Positions 51,065 through 60,430 are shown, numbered from the stretch's first letter. The stretch is 64,000 nucleotides of DNA from Erysipelothrix amsterdamensis (GCF_940143175.1 NZ_OW659496.1:1736001-1800000); one strand, 5' to 3'. Notes: generated by a model from the letters alone, not told the origin. A program made the numbers and translations.

Positions 51065-51086
51065 AAACGAGACCGAAATCTCGTTT
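51065..51086. terminator. Hairpin between the two LysM-G5-M23 genes
   Basis: AAACGAGA / TCTCGTTT, 8 bp with a 6-base loop and no U-tract on the minus strand. It may slow transcription or protect the mRNA rather than end it. Confidence 0.4.
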
Positions 51087-51106
51087 ATACTTCGATTTGA
51101 TAAAAA

Positions 51107-52615
51107 CTAACAGCCTATAACACCACATGCATCAACACGTGTTCCACCACCAACAATAATTTCAAGATGGACGTGTGGATAACTTGTTCGTCCCGTCATA
51201 CCAACATAACCAATATTCTCACCTTTAGCGACAGTTTGTCCTGCTTGGAAATAACCTGGACTTGCCATGTGTGCATAGAGGGATCTGTATCCATTACCAT
51301 GGTCGATAACTATATAGTTACCCCATCCTCCTGGATCATATGAGTTCGTTGTGACAACACCACGATCAATTGCGTAAATTGGTCCATAGCCACTACCGTG
51401 TGTTGAGAAGTCTGTACCTGAGTGATTTGGATAACAACCATAACCACAGAGAACATATGCATTGTCTAAAGGCCAACGCCATGCACCACTACCAACTTTA
51501 GGTTCAACTTTTGTACCATAACGAATAACACCACGTACTGGTTTCTTAGTTTCTTTACTCGATATTTCTTTCGTTGAAATGGATGCACCATTCTCATAAA
51601 TATCTTCATAAATAACGTCACGAGCTCCGTTTTGTTCCACGACATCCACAACTTCTTTACCTTCCGCAAGTTCTGGATCGGATTGATATACCGTTTTTTC
51701 AGGATATACCGGTTCCGTCGTCATACGTTGTTTTGTTACGGTGACTGTAAATGGCGAATCAAACTTACTTACTCGAAGTTCTGATCCAACTTCAAGAACT
51801 TGATTCACATCTTTAATTTTATCCGCATTAATGGATTGAATCTGGTTTACGTTCATTCCACTGTGATATGCAATACCTTCTAAGGTATCAAACGGTTTTA
51901 TTTTATATGTTTCAACTTTCGGATTATACCCATAGCTTAGGAAGGTCAGAATTTCTGTTTCATCTTTTAGGATTTTATCCTTCGTCGCAAGACCCCGTGT
52001 TACTTTTACGGTTTCTTTAACCTTCACGTCTATATCCTTGGTTCCATAATCTGTAATGGCAGGAATTTTCTTATTATTCTTGATCGCATCAAAGGTACTT
52101 TCACTGGTAAAGTTTTGGATAAATTTATCACGTGCTGAATCAAAATCTTCAGAATTCTTTACATAGATGATGGCTCCATTTGAGAATGTAACTTTATTCG
52201 CTTCAATTGCAAATAAGTTTTCTTTATAAAGATATTCAAAAATATCATTGTCACGATCTTCATAAACATTAAAACTCATTTCATCTACTTGAATGAGGTC
52301 GTCAATAAATCCCAGCTTTGAATCTGGAAATTCTTCTTTATATTCATTTTCATACACTTCATCAAACATCTTTTGTAGACGAGTCGAATCTTTTAAGACC
52401 CCTACAAGTTTTTGCTCGCGATAAAGCTTTGTAATCACTACAGGTTTATCATTTACAGTCACAACTTCTTGTGGAAATATTGCAGATGATGAATCGATTG
52501 CTTCATATGCTGTTTTAATTTCCGATGCTGAAGTTGGAGACTTGTAAAGATACCCTAATCCAACCGCAAAAAGAAATGCGACGGATATCATAATGAGGTT
52601 TTTATGTTTTTTCAT
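51107..52615 (-). CDS. LysM-G5-M23 peptidoglycan endopeptidase (second copy)
   Basis: A 502-residue paralogue with the same plan: membrane anchor (MISVAFLFAVGLGYLYKS), unknown region, LysM (KPFDTLEGIAYHSGMNV), G5 (VYPEKTVYQSDPELAEGKE) and M23 (HSGTDF, HVHLEI). It lacks the Cys pair in the M23 insertion (NSYDPGGWGN) but keeps the C-terminal DACGVIGC. The ATG at 52615 follows directly on the dnaB stop (TAATATG), with GGAGG 11 bases upstream, so it is coupled to dnaB. Confidence 0.9.
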   Translation of the reverse strand: MKKHKNLIMISVAFLFAVGLGYLYKSPTSASEIKTAYEAIDSSSAIFPQEVVTVNDKPVVITKLYREQKLVGVLKDSTRLQKMFDEVYENEYKEEFPDSKLGFIDDLIQVDEMSFNVYEDRDNDIFEYLYKENLFAIEANKVTFSNGAIIYVKNSEDFDSARDKFIQNFTSESTFDAIKNNKKIPAITDYGTKDIDVKVKETVKVTRGLATKDKILKDETEILTFLSYGYNPKVETYKIKPFDTLEGIAYHSGMNVNQIQSINADKIKDVNQVLEVGSELRVSKFDSPFTVTVTKQRMTTEPVYPEKTVYQSDPELAEGKEVVDVVEQNGARDVIYEDIYENGASISTKEISSKETKKPVRGVIRYGTKVEPKVGSGAWRWPLDNAYVLCGYGCYPNHSGTDFSTHGSGYGPIYAIDRGVVTTNSYDPGGWGNYIVIDHGNGYRSLYAHMASPGYFQAGQTVAKGENIGYVGMTGRTSYPHVHLEIIVGGGTRVDACGVIGC

Positions 52616-52616
52616 A

Positions 52617-53987
52617 TTACATTCTACCTCCATCTCCGGCAACACCATAGAACTTACTTATGGAAGCATTGAACATAAGTGTAATGTCTGCCAATGCACC
52701 ATTACGGTGTTTCGCCATTTTTAGTAATACTTCTTGTTGTTCTGGTTTCGGTAATTGAGGTCCATCGTCCTCTTCACCTTCGCGGTCTTTATAATAATCT
52801 TCTCGATACAAGAACATTACAATATCCGCATCTTGCTCAATCGAACCGGATTCACGTAAATCACTCAATTGTGGTATTTTACTGTCTCGACGTTCCACTA
52901 AACGTGATAACTGTGACAGCGCAATAACAGGGCAATCCATTTCACGGGCTAACTGTTTGAGACCACGTGAAATTTCAGATACTTCTTGTTGACGTGATTC
53001 TGTTTTTCCACGTCCTGAGATCAGCTGAATATAGTCAATCACAATCATATCTAAATTACCTTCAGATTTAAGTTTTCGACATTTTGAAAAAATTTCTGGA
53101 ACAGTAATTGTTGAACTATCATCAATAAAGATGTTGAGCTTTGATAGCACATTGGCTCCTGCATAAACATTATTTAATTGCTCATCATTTAAGTTACCGG
53201 TACGTAAATACTCGCTCTTCACAGAAGATTGCGCACTCAACATACGTGAAATTAGATGTGTTGCAGGCATTTCGAGGGAGAAAATCGCCATTCCTGCTTT
53301 TTCATTTTTATTGTGGCGTGCTGCATTCAGTGCTAGATTCAAGGCAAATGCCGTTTTCCCTACAGACGGACGCGCCGCTAAGATAATTAAATCACCACGT
53401 TGCAAACCGTTAGTAACATTATCCAAATGGCTGTAATTGGTCTTCAAACCGGTGATACGGTCGTGGTTTTCACGAATTCGATTTAAATTCTCTATTACTT
53501 CATTTACAACCTCACGACTTCGCTGCATTTCAGTTGTACGACGAACACGCGTTACTTCTAAAATTCTTTGTTCCGCTTCATCAAGCAGTGCAGTAAGTTC
53601 AGTAGTAGAGTCAAAACCCTTTTCAGCGATAGACTGCCCAACATCAATGAGGCGTCGCATTTGAGCTTTTTCTTGAACAACTTCAATATAGTGTTTCACA
53701 CTTGCTGGTGTTGCACTGTTTTCTGTAAGTGCAAACAAGTATTCGACACCACCCACACTATCAATTTCATGTTGATCTTTTAATCGTGTTATTAAAGTCG
53801 TCGCATCTAAAACACGACCACGTTCAATAATTTCTATCATATGAGAAAATATTTTTTGGTGCTCGGTATTATAAAAGTCATCGACTTGCATATCATATTC
53901 TTCAACAACTGCAACAGACTCTGGGAACACCAATAGCGTTCCTAAAAGAGCCATCTCAGCGTCTTGACTGTAAGGCAATTTACGCAT
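52617..53987 (-). CDS. dnaB: Replicative DNA helicase DnaB (DnaC in Bacillus)
   Basis: A 456-residue hexameric helicase. The N-terminal domain (YSQDAEMALLGTLLVFPESV) leads to the RecA-like core with Walker A ARPSVGKTAFALN, the Walker B region MIVIDYIQLI and the arginine-finger region. It unwinds DNA ahead of the replisome. The start follows AGAGGAGG. It is downstream of rplI after 12 bases and coupled to the LysM-G5-M23 gene. Confidence 0.97.
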   Translation of the reverse strand: MRKLPYSQDAEMALLGTLLVFPESVAVVEEYDMQVDDFYNTEHQKIFSHMIEIIERGRVLDATTLITRLKDQHEIDSVGGVEYLFALTENSATPASVKHYIEVVQEKAQMRRLIDVGQSIAEKGFDSTTELTALLDEAEQRILEVTRVRRTTEMQRSREVVNEVIENLNRIRENHDRITGLKTNYSHLDNVTNGLQRGDLIILAARPSVGKTAFALNLALNAARHNKNEKAGMAIFSLEMPATHLISRMLSAQSSVKSEYLRTGNLNDEQLNNVYAGANVLSKLNIFIDDSSTITVPEIFSKCRKLKSEGNLDMIVIDYIQLISGRGKTESRQQEVSEISRGLKQLAREMDCPVIALSQLSRLVERRDSKIPQLSDLRESGSIEQDADIVMFLYREDYYKDREGEEDDGPQLPKPEQQEVLLKMAKHRNGALADITLMFNASISKFYGVAGDGGRM

Positions 53988-53998
53988 AGTTCCTCCTC

Positions 53999-54445
53999 TT
54001 ATTCAGCAATTAATTTAACGTGGATTTCTCCGGTTACATCTCCATAAAGTGTTGCTTGGATACGATTTGATCCTAAATGAGTAATTGGACCACTGGGTTT
54101 AAATTTACGCTTGTCCACTTTAATCTTGTGTTCTTTTTTCAATGCATCTTCTACTTGTTTTGTGGATACAGAACCAAAGACACGACCACCTTCACCCACT
54201 TTGACTTTAAATTCTAAAGTGATTTTCTCAAGCTCTTTCGCTAGAAGTTTCGCTTTTTCAATTTCTGCCTGAACTTCAGCAGCATGTTCTTGTTTTTGGT
54301 GATCTAAAATTTCACGACTTTGATCACTTGCCATAACTGCGAGTTTATTCGGTAATAAAAAATTACGCGCATAACCATCCGCAACCTCAACGATATCGTT
54401 CTTTTTACCTACTTTTTTAACGTCTTTTAATAAAATTAATTTCAT
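53999..54445 (-). CDS. rplI: Ribosomal protein L9
   Basis: A 148-residue L9. The N-terminal domain (MKLILLKDVKKVGKKNDIVE) and the long linker helix are typical, with the rRNA-binding C-terminal domain following. The start ATG at 54445 follows the gdpP stop (TAATATG); an in-frame GTG three codons earlier is less likely. The gdpP-rplI-dnaB order is conserved in Firmicutes. Confidence 0.97.
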   Translation of the reverse strand: MKLILLKDVKKVGKKNDIVEVADGYARNFLLPNKLAVMASDQSREILDHQKQEHAAEVQAEIEKAKLLAKELEKITLEFKVKVGEGGRVFGSVSTKQVEDALKKEHKIKVDKRKFKPSGPITHLGSNRIQATLYGDVTGEIHVKLIAE

Positions 54446-54446
54446 A

Positions 54447-56402
54447 TTATTCACTTTCCTCTCTTACATTTTCTATAGCTTTTTTAAGTGACTCTACGAC
54501 TTCATGAATCGATTGTCCTTTAATTTGAGCTGCAGCTCCAGTAAAGTGACCGCCACCACCGAGGCGTTCCATAACAACTTGAACGTTTAATTCACCTTTT
54601 GATCGTGATGATATCGCGACAATGTCTTCATCAACATAAGCCACCACAAACGACGCTTCAACCTCTTTCACAGTTAGAATTTCATCAGCTGCTTGAGACA
54701 TCAATGGTCGTGGTAATAACTCATCCTTGTATGCTGCAATTACGTAGTAATCATCAAAAAATTCACATTTACTCAATACTTTGTTTTTCATTTCAAAACT
54801 CTCATATTCATCACGAAGCATATTTTCAACTTCCATTAAATCAGCGCCATACTTACGTAATTCAGCTGCGGCTTGGAAAGTTCTACTTCCACTTCGATTT
54901 CTAAAGCGATTGGTATCAATAAGCATTCCTGTATACATAAAGGTTGCTTCAAGTTTAGAAATAACAACATTACGTCGATGATACGGGAATAATTCCACAA
55001 TCAGTTCGCTCGCTGATGAAGCGGACGACTCAATGTACGTTAGGGTTGGTTTAAATTTAAAATCCCCTGTACGTCGATGATGGTCAATAACCACAACAGT
55101 TTCTGCTTTATCCACTAAATCTGGGAACTGACATTGTTGTAGCGAATGATGGTCTACCATGATCAGTAATGTGTTTGGACCAATAAGCGAACGCGCTTGT
55201 TCATGTGTCACTAAATTGTGATCCTTTTCAAACTCATCACGATGCTTACGAATACCTCCCGCAAGATTGACCTCAGTATCCTCTAAATCAATAACAATCG
55301 AAGCTTCTTTATTATAAACGGAAACGATTGACGAGACACCCAGCGCACTTCCGAAACAATCAAAGTCCATCATACGATGGCCTACAATCACAACATTGCT
55401 GGATTCTAAAATGTGTTCACCAAGATTTTGAGCCATAACCCGCACACGAACTTTACTACGTTTCTCCACAGCCTCTGTATTTCCACCAAAGTAACGCATA
55501 ACTTCATTTTTTGTATTAATCGCTACTTGGTCACCGCCACGACTCTGTGCCATTTCAAGGGCTTTATTCGACATATCCTCTAAATCCTTAAAGTTATCAC
55601 TATGTCGGGCAAACGCAAGAGACAAGGTAATACTTGCATCAATTTTTGTAGCTTGTTTTCGAATCTCATTCACAATCGAGAAACGTTCACTTTCAAGCCT
55701 TTGAAATACTTGTTCATTTAAGACTAAAAGATAACGGTCTGGGCGAATACGACGCACGAACATCTCATGATTATCAGCCCATCTTACGACAGCCTGTCGA
55801 ATGTTTGAGTCAATAAAAGCAATCGTTTGCTCTTCCTCATATTGAGTTGTTTCTTCATAGTTATCAAGGTGCGCAATCCCCAAGACAACTTGATTATTTC
55901 GGTTGATAATCTCAAGTTCATTTAAATCCGTAACATCTTTAAAGAAAATAATGTTCTTTTGACCCATCGTCGATGCTTCAAAAACATGGGAATCAAAACG
56001 AATTGTCATCGTTTCATTATTTCCTTTAATAATTTTCACAATAGTCGGAAAGATATCAGTAACCAATTCTCCGGTACCAAGGATATTAAGTTCATCAAAA
56101 AGCTCACTCATCCAAGTAATCGTATTTTGATCATCAAGTGTGATAATCCCCATATTTGCATATTCAAAAGCATAACTTGCTTCTTGTCCTAATACATCCG
56201 CAACAGATATAACGCGTTCCTTGCGACTTGTAATCGCAGTAGCGAAAATATAGAAGATAATTGCAAAGTCAATTACAAGAAAAATATACTGTACAACATA
56301 CAAATATTTATTAATAAAAACATGGAAAAAGAAGAGGACCACCAATTGGGTCAAAGTTAAAATCATTAAACGTGTTTTAAGAGTCTCAAATTGATTAGAC
56401 AT
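54447..56402 (-). CDS. gdpP: GdpP, c-di-AMP phosphodiesterase
   Basis: A 651-residue membrane enzyme that breaks down c-di-AMP. Two membrane helices (1-70) are followed by a degenerate PAS domain, a degenerate GGDEF domain (RPDRYLLVLNEQVF) and the DHH/DHHA1 catalytic part: HRMMDFDCFG, VDHHSLQQC, IDHHRRTG and GGGGHFTGAAA. The GGDEF catalytic motif is lost, as usual. It is followed by rplI with its stop overlapping the ATG region. Confidence 0.95.
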   Translation of the reverse strand: MSNQFETLKTRLMILTLTQLVVLFFFHVFINKYLYVVQYIFLVIDFAIIFYIFATAITSRKERVISVADVLGQEASYAFEYANMGIITLDDQNTITWMSELFDELNILGTGELVTDIFPTIVKIIKGNNETMTIRFDSHVFEASTMGQKNIIFFKDVTDLNELEIINRNNQVVLGIAHLDNYEETTQYEEEQTIAFIDSNIRQAVVRWADNHEMFVRRIRPDRYLLVLNEQVFQRLESERFSIVNEIRKQATKIDASITLSLAFARHSDNFKDLEDMSNKALEMAQSRGGDQVAINTKNEVMRYFGGNTEAVEKRSKVRVRVMAQNLGEHILESSNVVIVGHRMMDFDCFGSALGVSSIVSVYNKEASIVIDLEDTEVNLAGGIRKHRDEFEKDHNLVTHEQARSLIGPNTLLIMVDHHSLQQCQFPDLVDKAETVVVIDHHRRTGDFKFKPTLTYIESSASSASELIVELFPYHRRNVVISKLEATFMYTGMLIDTNRFRNRSGSRTFQAAAELRKYGADLMEVENMLRDEYESFEMKNKVLSKCEFFDDYYVIAAYKDELLPRPLMSQAADEILTVKEVEASFVVAYVDEDIVAISSRSKGELNVQVVMERLGGGGHFTGAAAQIKGQSIHEVVESLKKAIENVREESE

Positions 56403-56448
56403 AATAAACCCCCTAGGTTTTCACCTTAAATTTTATCACAAATCGACA

Positions 56449-56988
56449 CTATTTTCTATTACGATGTAACATCACTAAAACGATATCTGCACTCGTTTTC
56501 ATTATAAAGAGTTCCATAGCCATTGTAATTAGAACCATACTAATTGAAATACCATAAAGTACAAGTGAATTGTGAATATTTAGAATCCCTTTCACAGATT
56601 GAATGATTTCTTGAAAGTCCATACCAAAAGCAGGACCAAAGAAACGAATCATTATAAAGTAAAACAAAGCAATAACTACTCCCATAGCAAGATAACTCCG
56701 TGTTGGGGAAGCCTCTTTTTTCATACAGTAAATATACGCTAATCCTACAGCACCATACCCTGCCATCATCAAAATTGTTGAGAAAAGCCCCGACATGATA
56801 ACCGCCATTATAATACATGATAAGTAAACTACAAACGCCTCGGACCAATCACAATACGATCCGTAGACAATTAAAGGTAGCGCAAGAAACGTCATAAAAA
56901 AACCAGCCGTTATGCGATCAAAAAACAAAATAATCCCTGTTAAAGCAACAGTCATTGCACCATATGTTAGGCTCAGTGTTTTCTTCAT
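56449..56988 (-). CDS. YybS-like membrane protein (DUF2232)
   Basis: A 179-residue membrane protein with about five helices (SLTYGAMTVALTGIILFF, TFLALPLIVYGSYC, IIMAVIMSGLFSTILMM, AMGVVIALFYFIMI, LYGISISMVLITMAME). It is shorter than Bacillus YybS (~309) but has the matching place, between rpsR and gdpP. The function of YybS is unknown; the family has a transporter-like fold. The ATG at 56988 follows GGAGG by eight bases. Confidence 0.75.
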   Translation of the reverse strand: MKKTLSLTYGAMTVALTGIILFFDRITAGFFMTFLALPLIVYGSYCDWSEAFVVYLSCIIMAVIMSGLFSTILMMAGYGAVGLAYIYCMKKEASPTRSYLAMGVVIALFYFIMIRFFGPAFGMDFQEIIQSVKGILNIHNSLVLYGISISMVLITMAMELFIMKTSADIVLVMLHRNRK

Positions 56989-57008
56989 AATTGTATCCTC
57001 CATAAAGT

Positions 57009-57034
57009 AAAAACCTCTCGTTAGAGAGGCTTTT
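57009..57034 (-). terminator. Intrinsic terminator after rpsR
   Basis: CCTCTC / GAGAGG with a 4-base loop and a TTTTT tail on the minus strand. It separates rpsF-ssb-rpsR from yybS-gdpP-rplI-dnaB. Confidence 0.85.
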
Positions 57035-57041
57035 GAATATC

Positions 57042-57275
57042 TTAGTTATCTGATACGTATGGTAATAAAGCCATTTGACGAGCACGTTTAATAGCTGTTG
57101 CTAATGGACGTTGGTATTTAGCTTTTGTACCTGTAACACGTCTAGGAATAATTTTACCATTTGCTGAGATAAAGCGTTTTAGTAATTCCACATCTTTGTA
57201 ATCGATTGTTTTTACGTTATTTTTTGTAAAATAGCAAACTTTACGACGTGGTCCACGGAATTTTCTGAATGACAT
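57042..57275 (-). CDS. rpsR: Ribosomal protein S18
   Basis: A 77-residue S18. The signature [20 protein letters not shown] and [20 protein letters not shown] are present. It is the last gene of the conserved rpsF-ssb-rpsR trio and lies 17 bases after ssb. No zinc cysteines are present, only one Cys (KVCYFTKNN). Confidence 0.97.
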   Translation of the reverse strand: MSFRKFRGPRRKVCYFTKNNVKTIDYKDVELLKRFISANGKIIPRRVTGTKAKYQRPLATAIKRARQMALLPYVSDN

Positions 57276-57292
57276 AACAAATCTCCTTTCGA

Positions 57293-57766
57293 TTAGAATG
57301 GAAGATCGTCACTGGTTATATCGAGAACAGGCTCATCATCCATTGAGAACGATGGTTCAGGATCAGCTTGGTATGAAGGTGTATAACTTGATCCACCTTG
57401 ATTACTATTTTGATTCTGGTATTGGCCTTGGCTTGCGCCTTGTTCTTGACGTTGTGCGCGTGATTCGAGTGATTGAAGTGTATCCACAACAACCTCTTGA
57501 ACGTATACACGTTTACCGGTAGCGTCTTCATATGATCTCGATTGAATTCGACCTTCTAGACCTACTAAAGCACCCTTTAGTAAGTAATTCGCCATAAAAT
57601 CAGCTGTTTGATTCCAAGCCACACAATTGATGAAATCAGTTTCATCTTGTTGACCGAAGCGGCGATTGCACGCTACAGTAAACGAAACGACTGACTTACC
57701 TGTTTGTGTTTTACGAAGTTCTGGATCTCGAGTTAAACGACCCACTAATATAGTGCGATTAATCAT
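57293..57766 (-). CDS. ssb: Single-stranded DNA-binding protein
   Basis: A 157-residue SSB: an OB fold ([43 protein letters not shown]), a flexible Gln/Asn/Ser-rich linker and the acidic tip DITSDDLPF that recruits partner proteins. It binds single-stranded DNA during replication, repair and transformation. It is in the middle of rpsF-ssb-rpsR. Confidence 0.97.
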   Translation of the reverse strand: MINRTILVGRLTRDPELRKTQTGKSVVSFTVACNRRFGQQDETDFINCVAWNQTADFMANYLLKGALVGLEGRIQSRSYEDATGKRVYVQEVVVDTLQSLESRAQRQEQGASQGQYQNQNSNQGGSSYTPSYQADPEPSFSMDDEPVLDITSDDLPF

Positions 57767-57791
57767 AAATAATCACCCCTTGTGTTTTTGA

Positions 57792-58082
57792 TTAGATTTC
57801 GTCTTGACGTACGATCATGTGACGGATTACATCGTTATTGATACGTGTTAAACGGTTAAATTCATTAACTGCTTCATCACCTGATGTAAATTGAGTTACT
57901 ACATAGTAACCTTTTTTGAAGTCTTCAATTTCGTATGCTAGTTCGCGTAAACCCCATTCATTAACTTCATCAATTGTTGCTCCGTTATCTGTTAAGATAG
58001 CGTGTAATTTAGCAATAACTGCTGTACGAGCTTCCTCGTCTAATGTAGGTTTCACGATGTACATTACTTCATATTTGCGCAT
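57792..58082 (-). CDS. rpsF: Ribosomal protein S6
   Basis: A 96-residue S6 with YEVMYIVKPTLDEEA at the start and EVNEWGLRELAYEIEDFKKG in the middle. It starts the trio after AAGGAGG and uses the strong promoter at 58151-58179. Confidence 0.97.
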   Translation of the reverse strand: MRKYEVMYIVKPTLDEEARTAVIAKLHAILTDNGATIDEVNEWGLRELAYEIEDFKKGYYVVTQFTSGDEAVNEFNRLTRINNDVIRHMIVRQDEI

Positions 58083-58150
58083 TTGTACACCTCCTTCTGG
58101 TCTATGGCTCTTTCGAGCAAGGATATTTTTTTATATTTTATCCGTTCTTC

Positions 58151-58179
58151 ATTATACCAAACAAAAAGGTCTATGTAAA
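58151..58179 (-). promoter_or_regulatory. Sigma-A promoter of rpsF-ssb-rpsR
   Basis: TTTACA and TATAAT with a 17-base spacer. The -35 box lies inside the 3' arm of the terminator of the upstream ispD-like gene. Confidence 0.85.
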
Positions 58180-58215
58180 CCTATTCCGTCATCACTAAAT
58201 AAGTTTCACAGACCT
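58163..58215 (-). terminator. Terminator of the ispD-like gene, overlapping the rpsF promoter
   Basis: AGGTCTGTGAAAC pairs with GTTTACATAGACCT (with a mismatch) and runs into TTTTT. The same bases supply the rpsF -35 box. Confidence 0.75.
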
Positions 58216-58221
58216 AATGTC

Positions 58222-58860
58222 CTAATCTTCTTTTTTTAGAATAAATCGACGATTTCTTGAATCGCCTGCTTCAACCGCAATCTTAACATCAGAGAATGCA
58301 GAGACCACTTCTGAATCATCCATAAACGTCCCACCCGAACGATTCGCTTTCGCATAACAACTCAAAATAAAAGATGTGTGATATGCCTGAGGCGTTTGGG
58401 TTTGAATAAAGGAATCCGTATCAACTGTTGACTCAATATATCCATCAACAACACGGCACATACGGCTGGTTGGAGGTAATCCAAGTACACATGCTTTTTC
58501 AGTTTGCATGCGAACAAGTAGTTTATCAATTAAACCTTGACGTAACCAAGGACGTACACCGTCATGGATAAGAACAACATCCTCTGAAACCGCTGTAAGA
58601 CCAATCAACACGCTCTCCTGACGTGTTTTACCGCCCTTAACATAAACAATCTTGCCACTACCATTAGACTTTACAACACGCGTCATATCAGCAGAACTCG
58701 CAACAATTACAACCTGTTTGCACTGTGCATCATGCATAAAGACTGAAATTGTCTGACCTAAAACACTTTTTGAGTCATTAAATGAGGCAAGTGCTTTTGC
58801 ATAACTTGCACCTTCTGCTGCTTTTTTCCCAGCGGCAACAATTAATACTGAATAATCCAT
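58222..58860 (-). CDS. IspD/TarI-like cytidylyltransferase, degenerate nucleotide loop
   Basis: A 212-residue protein of the IspD/TarI fold. GGKTRQESVLIGL, VLIHDGVRPWL, QTQTPQAYHTSF, DDSEVV and GDSRNRRFIL match IspD in order. The N-terminal nucleotide-binding loop, normally AAGxGxRMG...PKQ, is AAGKKAAEGASYAKAL here, without the GxGxR. It could be an active enzyme with an altered loop, a TarI-type CDP-sugar enzyme or a decaying gene. Its place before rpsF is not informative. The frame is intact and the start follows AGAGGTG. Confidence 0.75.
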   Translation of the reverse strand: MDYSVLIVAAGKKAAEGASYAKALASFNDSKSVLGQTISVFMHDAQCKQVVIVASSADMTRVVKSNGSGKIVYVKGGKTRQESVLIGLTAVSEDVVLIHDGVRPWLRQGLIDKLLVRMQTEKACVLGLPPTSRMCRVVDGYIESTVDTDSFIQTQTPQAYHTSFILSCYAKANRSGGTFMDDSEVVSAFSDVKIAVEAGDSRNRRFILKKED

Positions 58861-58921
58861 AAGTCACCTCTTCTTTTTTAGTATTCTAACATATCACAGG
58901 CTCGGATTAAAGGAATTCGTA

Positions 58922-59773
58922 TTATTTACCAAATGCCTCCAGAACAATATCCACAAATTCATTCAAAGGATCTTCAAAAACTTGATTTTTTCGATAACAC
59001 AGAGTAATCGGTGTTGTGATATCAGTTGTGATATCGTCATAAATATAAAAATCATGATGTATGAGTACTTCCGGTAAGAAACCAATCCCTAAATCTTGTC
59101 TTACCGCGAAAAGAATTGCTTCTGAATTAACAGTTTGCCATGTCGGGTGATAAACTAATTTATGTTTTAAAAGCAACGCTTCAAATGCATTACGAATTGA
59201 ACTCCCGGATTCCCGAAGCAATACTCTGTGTTGAAGTAAAGATTCAAGGTTCGAAATATTATGTGGATATTTAGAGAAAAATTTTAAGCTATAAGTCCCA
59301 AGTTCAATTGTCTCAAATGTCTCATCGTGCATTGATCCTTCAATTATAGCGACATCAACTTTATCCTCAATGAGTAGTGCAAGCACATCTTGCGCATTGG
59401 CGATTGTTGTTTCGGTTTTATGCTCCAAATGTAAGGATTCATAGCGTTTGATAATATCTGGTAACGTTGTCTTTGCGACAGTGATACTGGACCCTATTCG
59501 TAAGGGATTCGATTTATTGAGTTTAAATACATCTGCTTCAAATTGGTGATAACCTTTTAGAAAATGAGTCACTTGAAGATAAAACTGAGCGCCAAACGGA
59601 GTTGGCTCAATGCCTCCAGACTTACGCACAAAGAGATTACGATTCAAGACCGTTTCAAGTTCCTTAACTGCTTGAGATACCGCCGGCTGTGATATATACA
59701 ACGTCTCGGTTGCTTTAGTAATTGACTTAAGTTCGTATACTTCTTTAAAGATTTTTAAGAGTCGAATATTCAT
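58922..59773 (-). CDS. LysR-family transcription regulator
   Basis: A 283-residue LysR regulator. The N-terminal winged HTH (ITKATETLYISQPAVSQAVK) is classic, and the C-terminal periplasmic-binding-like domain follows (VDVAIIEG near 140, RQDLGIGFLPEVL near 235). It is divergent from the chrA pair with 93 bases between, so it probably controls them. The 93-base gap holds TATAAT-like boxes and a GGAGG but no clear palindrome that I can assign as the operator. Confidence 0.9.
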   Translation of the reverse strand: MNIRLLKIFKEVYELKSITKATETLYISQPAVSQAVKELETVLNRNLFVRKSGGIEPTPFGAQFYLQVTHFLKGYHQFEADVFKLNKSNPLRIGSSITVAKTTLPDIIKRYESLHLEHKTETTIANAQDVLALLIEDKVDVAIIEGSMHDETFETIELGTYSLKFFSKYPHNISNLESLLQHRVLLRESGSSIRNAFEALLLKHKLVYHPTWQTVNSEAILFAVRQDLGIGFLPEVLIHHDFYIYDDITTDITTPITLCYRKNQVFEDPLNEFVDIVLEAFGK

Positions 59774-59866
59774 AACCTACCTCCATAATGATTTAGTTAT
59801 ACCTCTATCATTTCTATCTATTATAATTATTACCGAGAATTACCTATAATACAAGCGGAGGCTTTT

Positions 59867-60430
59867 ATGAAACAAATATCAAATTTAGAACTATTCTATA
59901 CATCCTTCTTTTTATCTGCTGTGTCGTTTGGCGGAGGGTATATTACCATCCCAATTTTACGCACAAAGTATGTTGAAGAGAAAAAATTAATTACCGAAGA
60001 CACATTACAAGATCTTGCTGCAATTGCTCAATCAGCACCCGGTGCCATATCCGTAAATCTAGCAACCGGAGTGGGCTATAAAATCAATGGTAAAGCTGGA
60101 GGGTTCGCATCGTTTATCGGGACCATCTTACCACCCTTATTTATAATCTCAGTAATAACATATTTTTATGATTTCTTTATGGGGCAAGCACTTATACAAG
60201 CTATATTTAAAGGCTTAGAAGTAGGTGTTGCTGTGATTATGGTGCGATTGGTGCTAGATATGGTTAAGGATCTGTACCAAAGAGATCACAAATTTGCAGT
60301 CTTCTTATATCTCACTGGATTGTTGCTTTCTCTCGCATTTAAGATTCATATAGTTTTTATTCTAATCTTTAATTTTGTAGTCGTGTTTATGTTTAATCGA
60401 TGGGAGCAAGATCATGTTACAGTTGATTAA
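59867..60430 (+). CDS. Chromate-transporter family protein, half 1
   Basis: A 187-residue CHR protein with about six helices. The motif FGGGYITIPILR and SAPGAISVNLATGVG match the ChrA half-domain. In Firmicutes such short CHR pairs act as a two-subunit transporter, exporting chromate or perhaps another anion; the natural substrate is not known. The start has GCGGAGG six bases upstream. It overlaps the second half by 17 bases. Confidence 0.88.
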   Translation: MKQISNLELFYTSFFLSAVSFGGGYITIPILRTKYVEEKKLITEDTLQDLAAIAQSAPGAISVNLATGVGYKINGKAGGFASFIGTILPPLFIISVITYFYDFFMGQALIQAIFKGLEVGVAVIMVRLVLDMVKDLYQRDHKFAVFLYLTGLLLSLAFKIHIVFILIFNFVVVFMFNRWEQDHVTVD

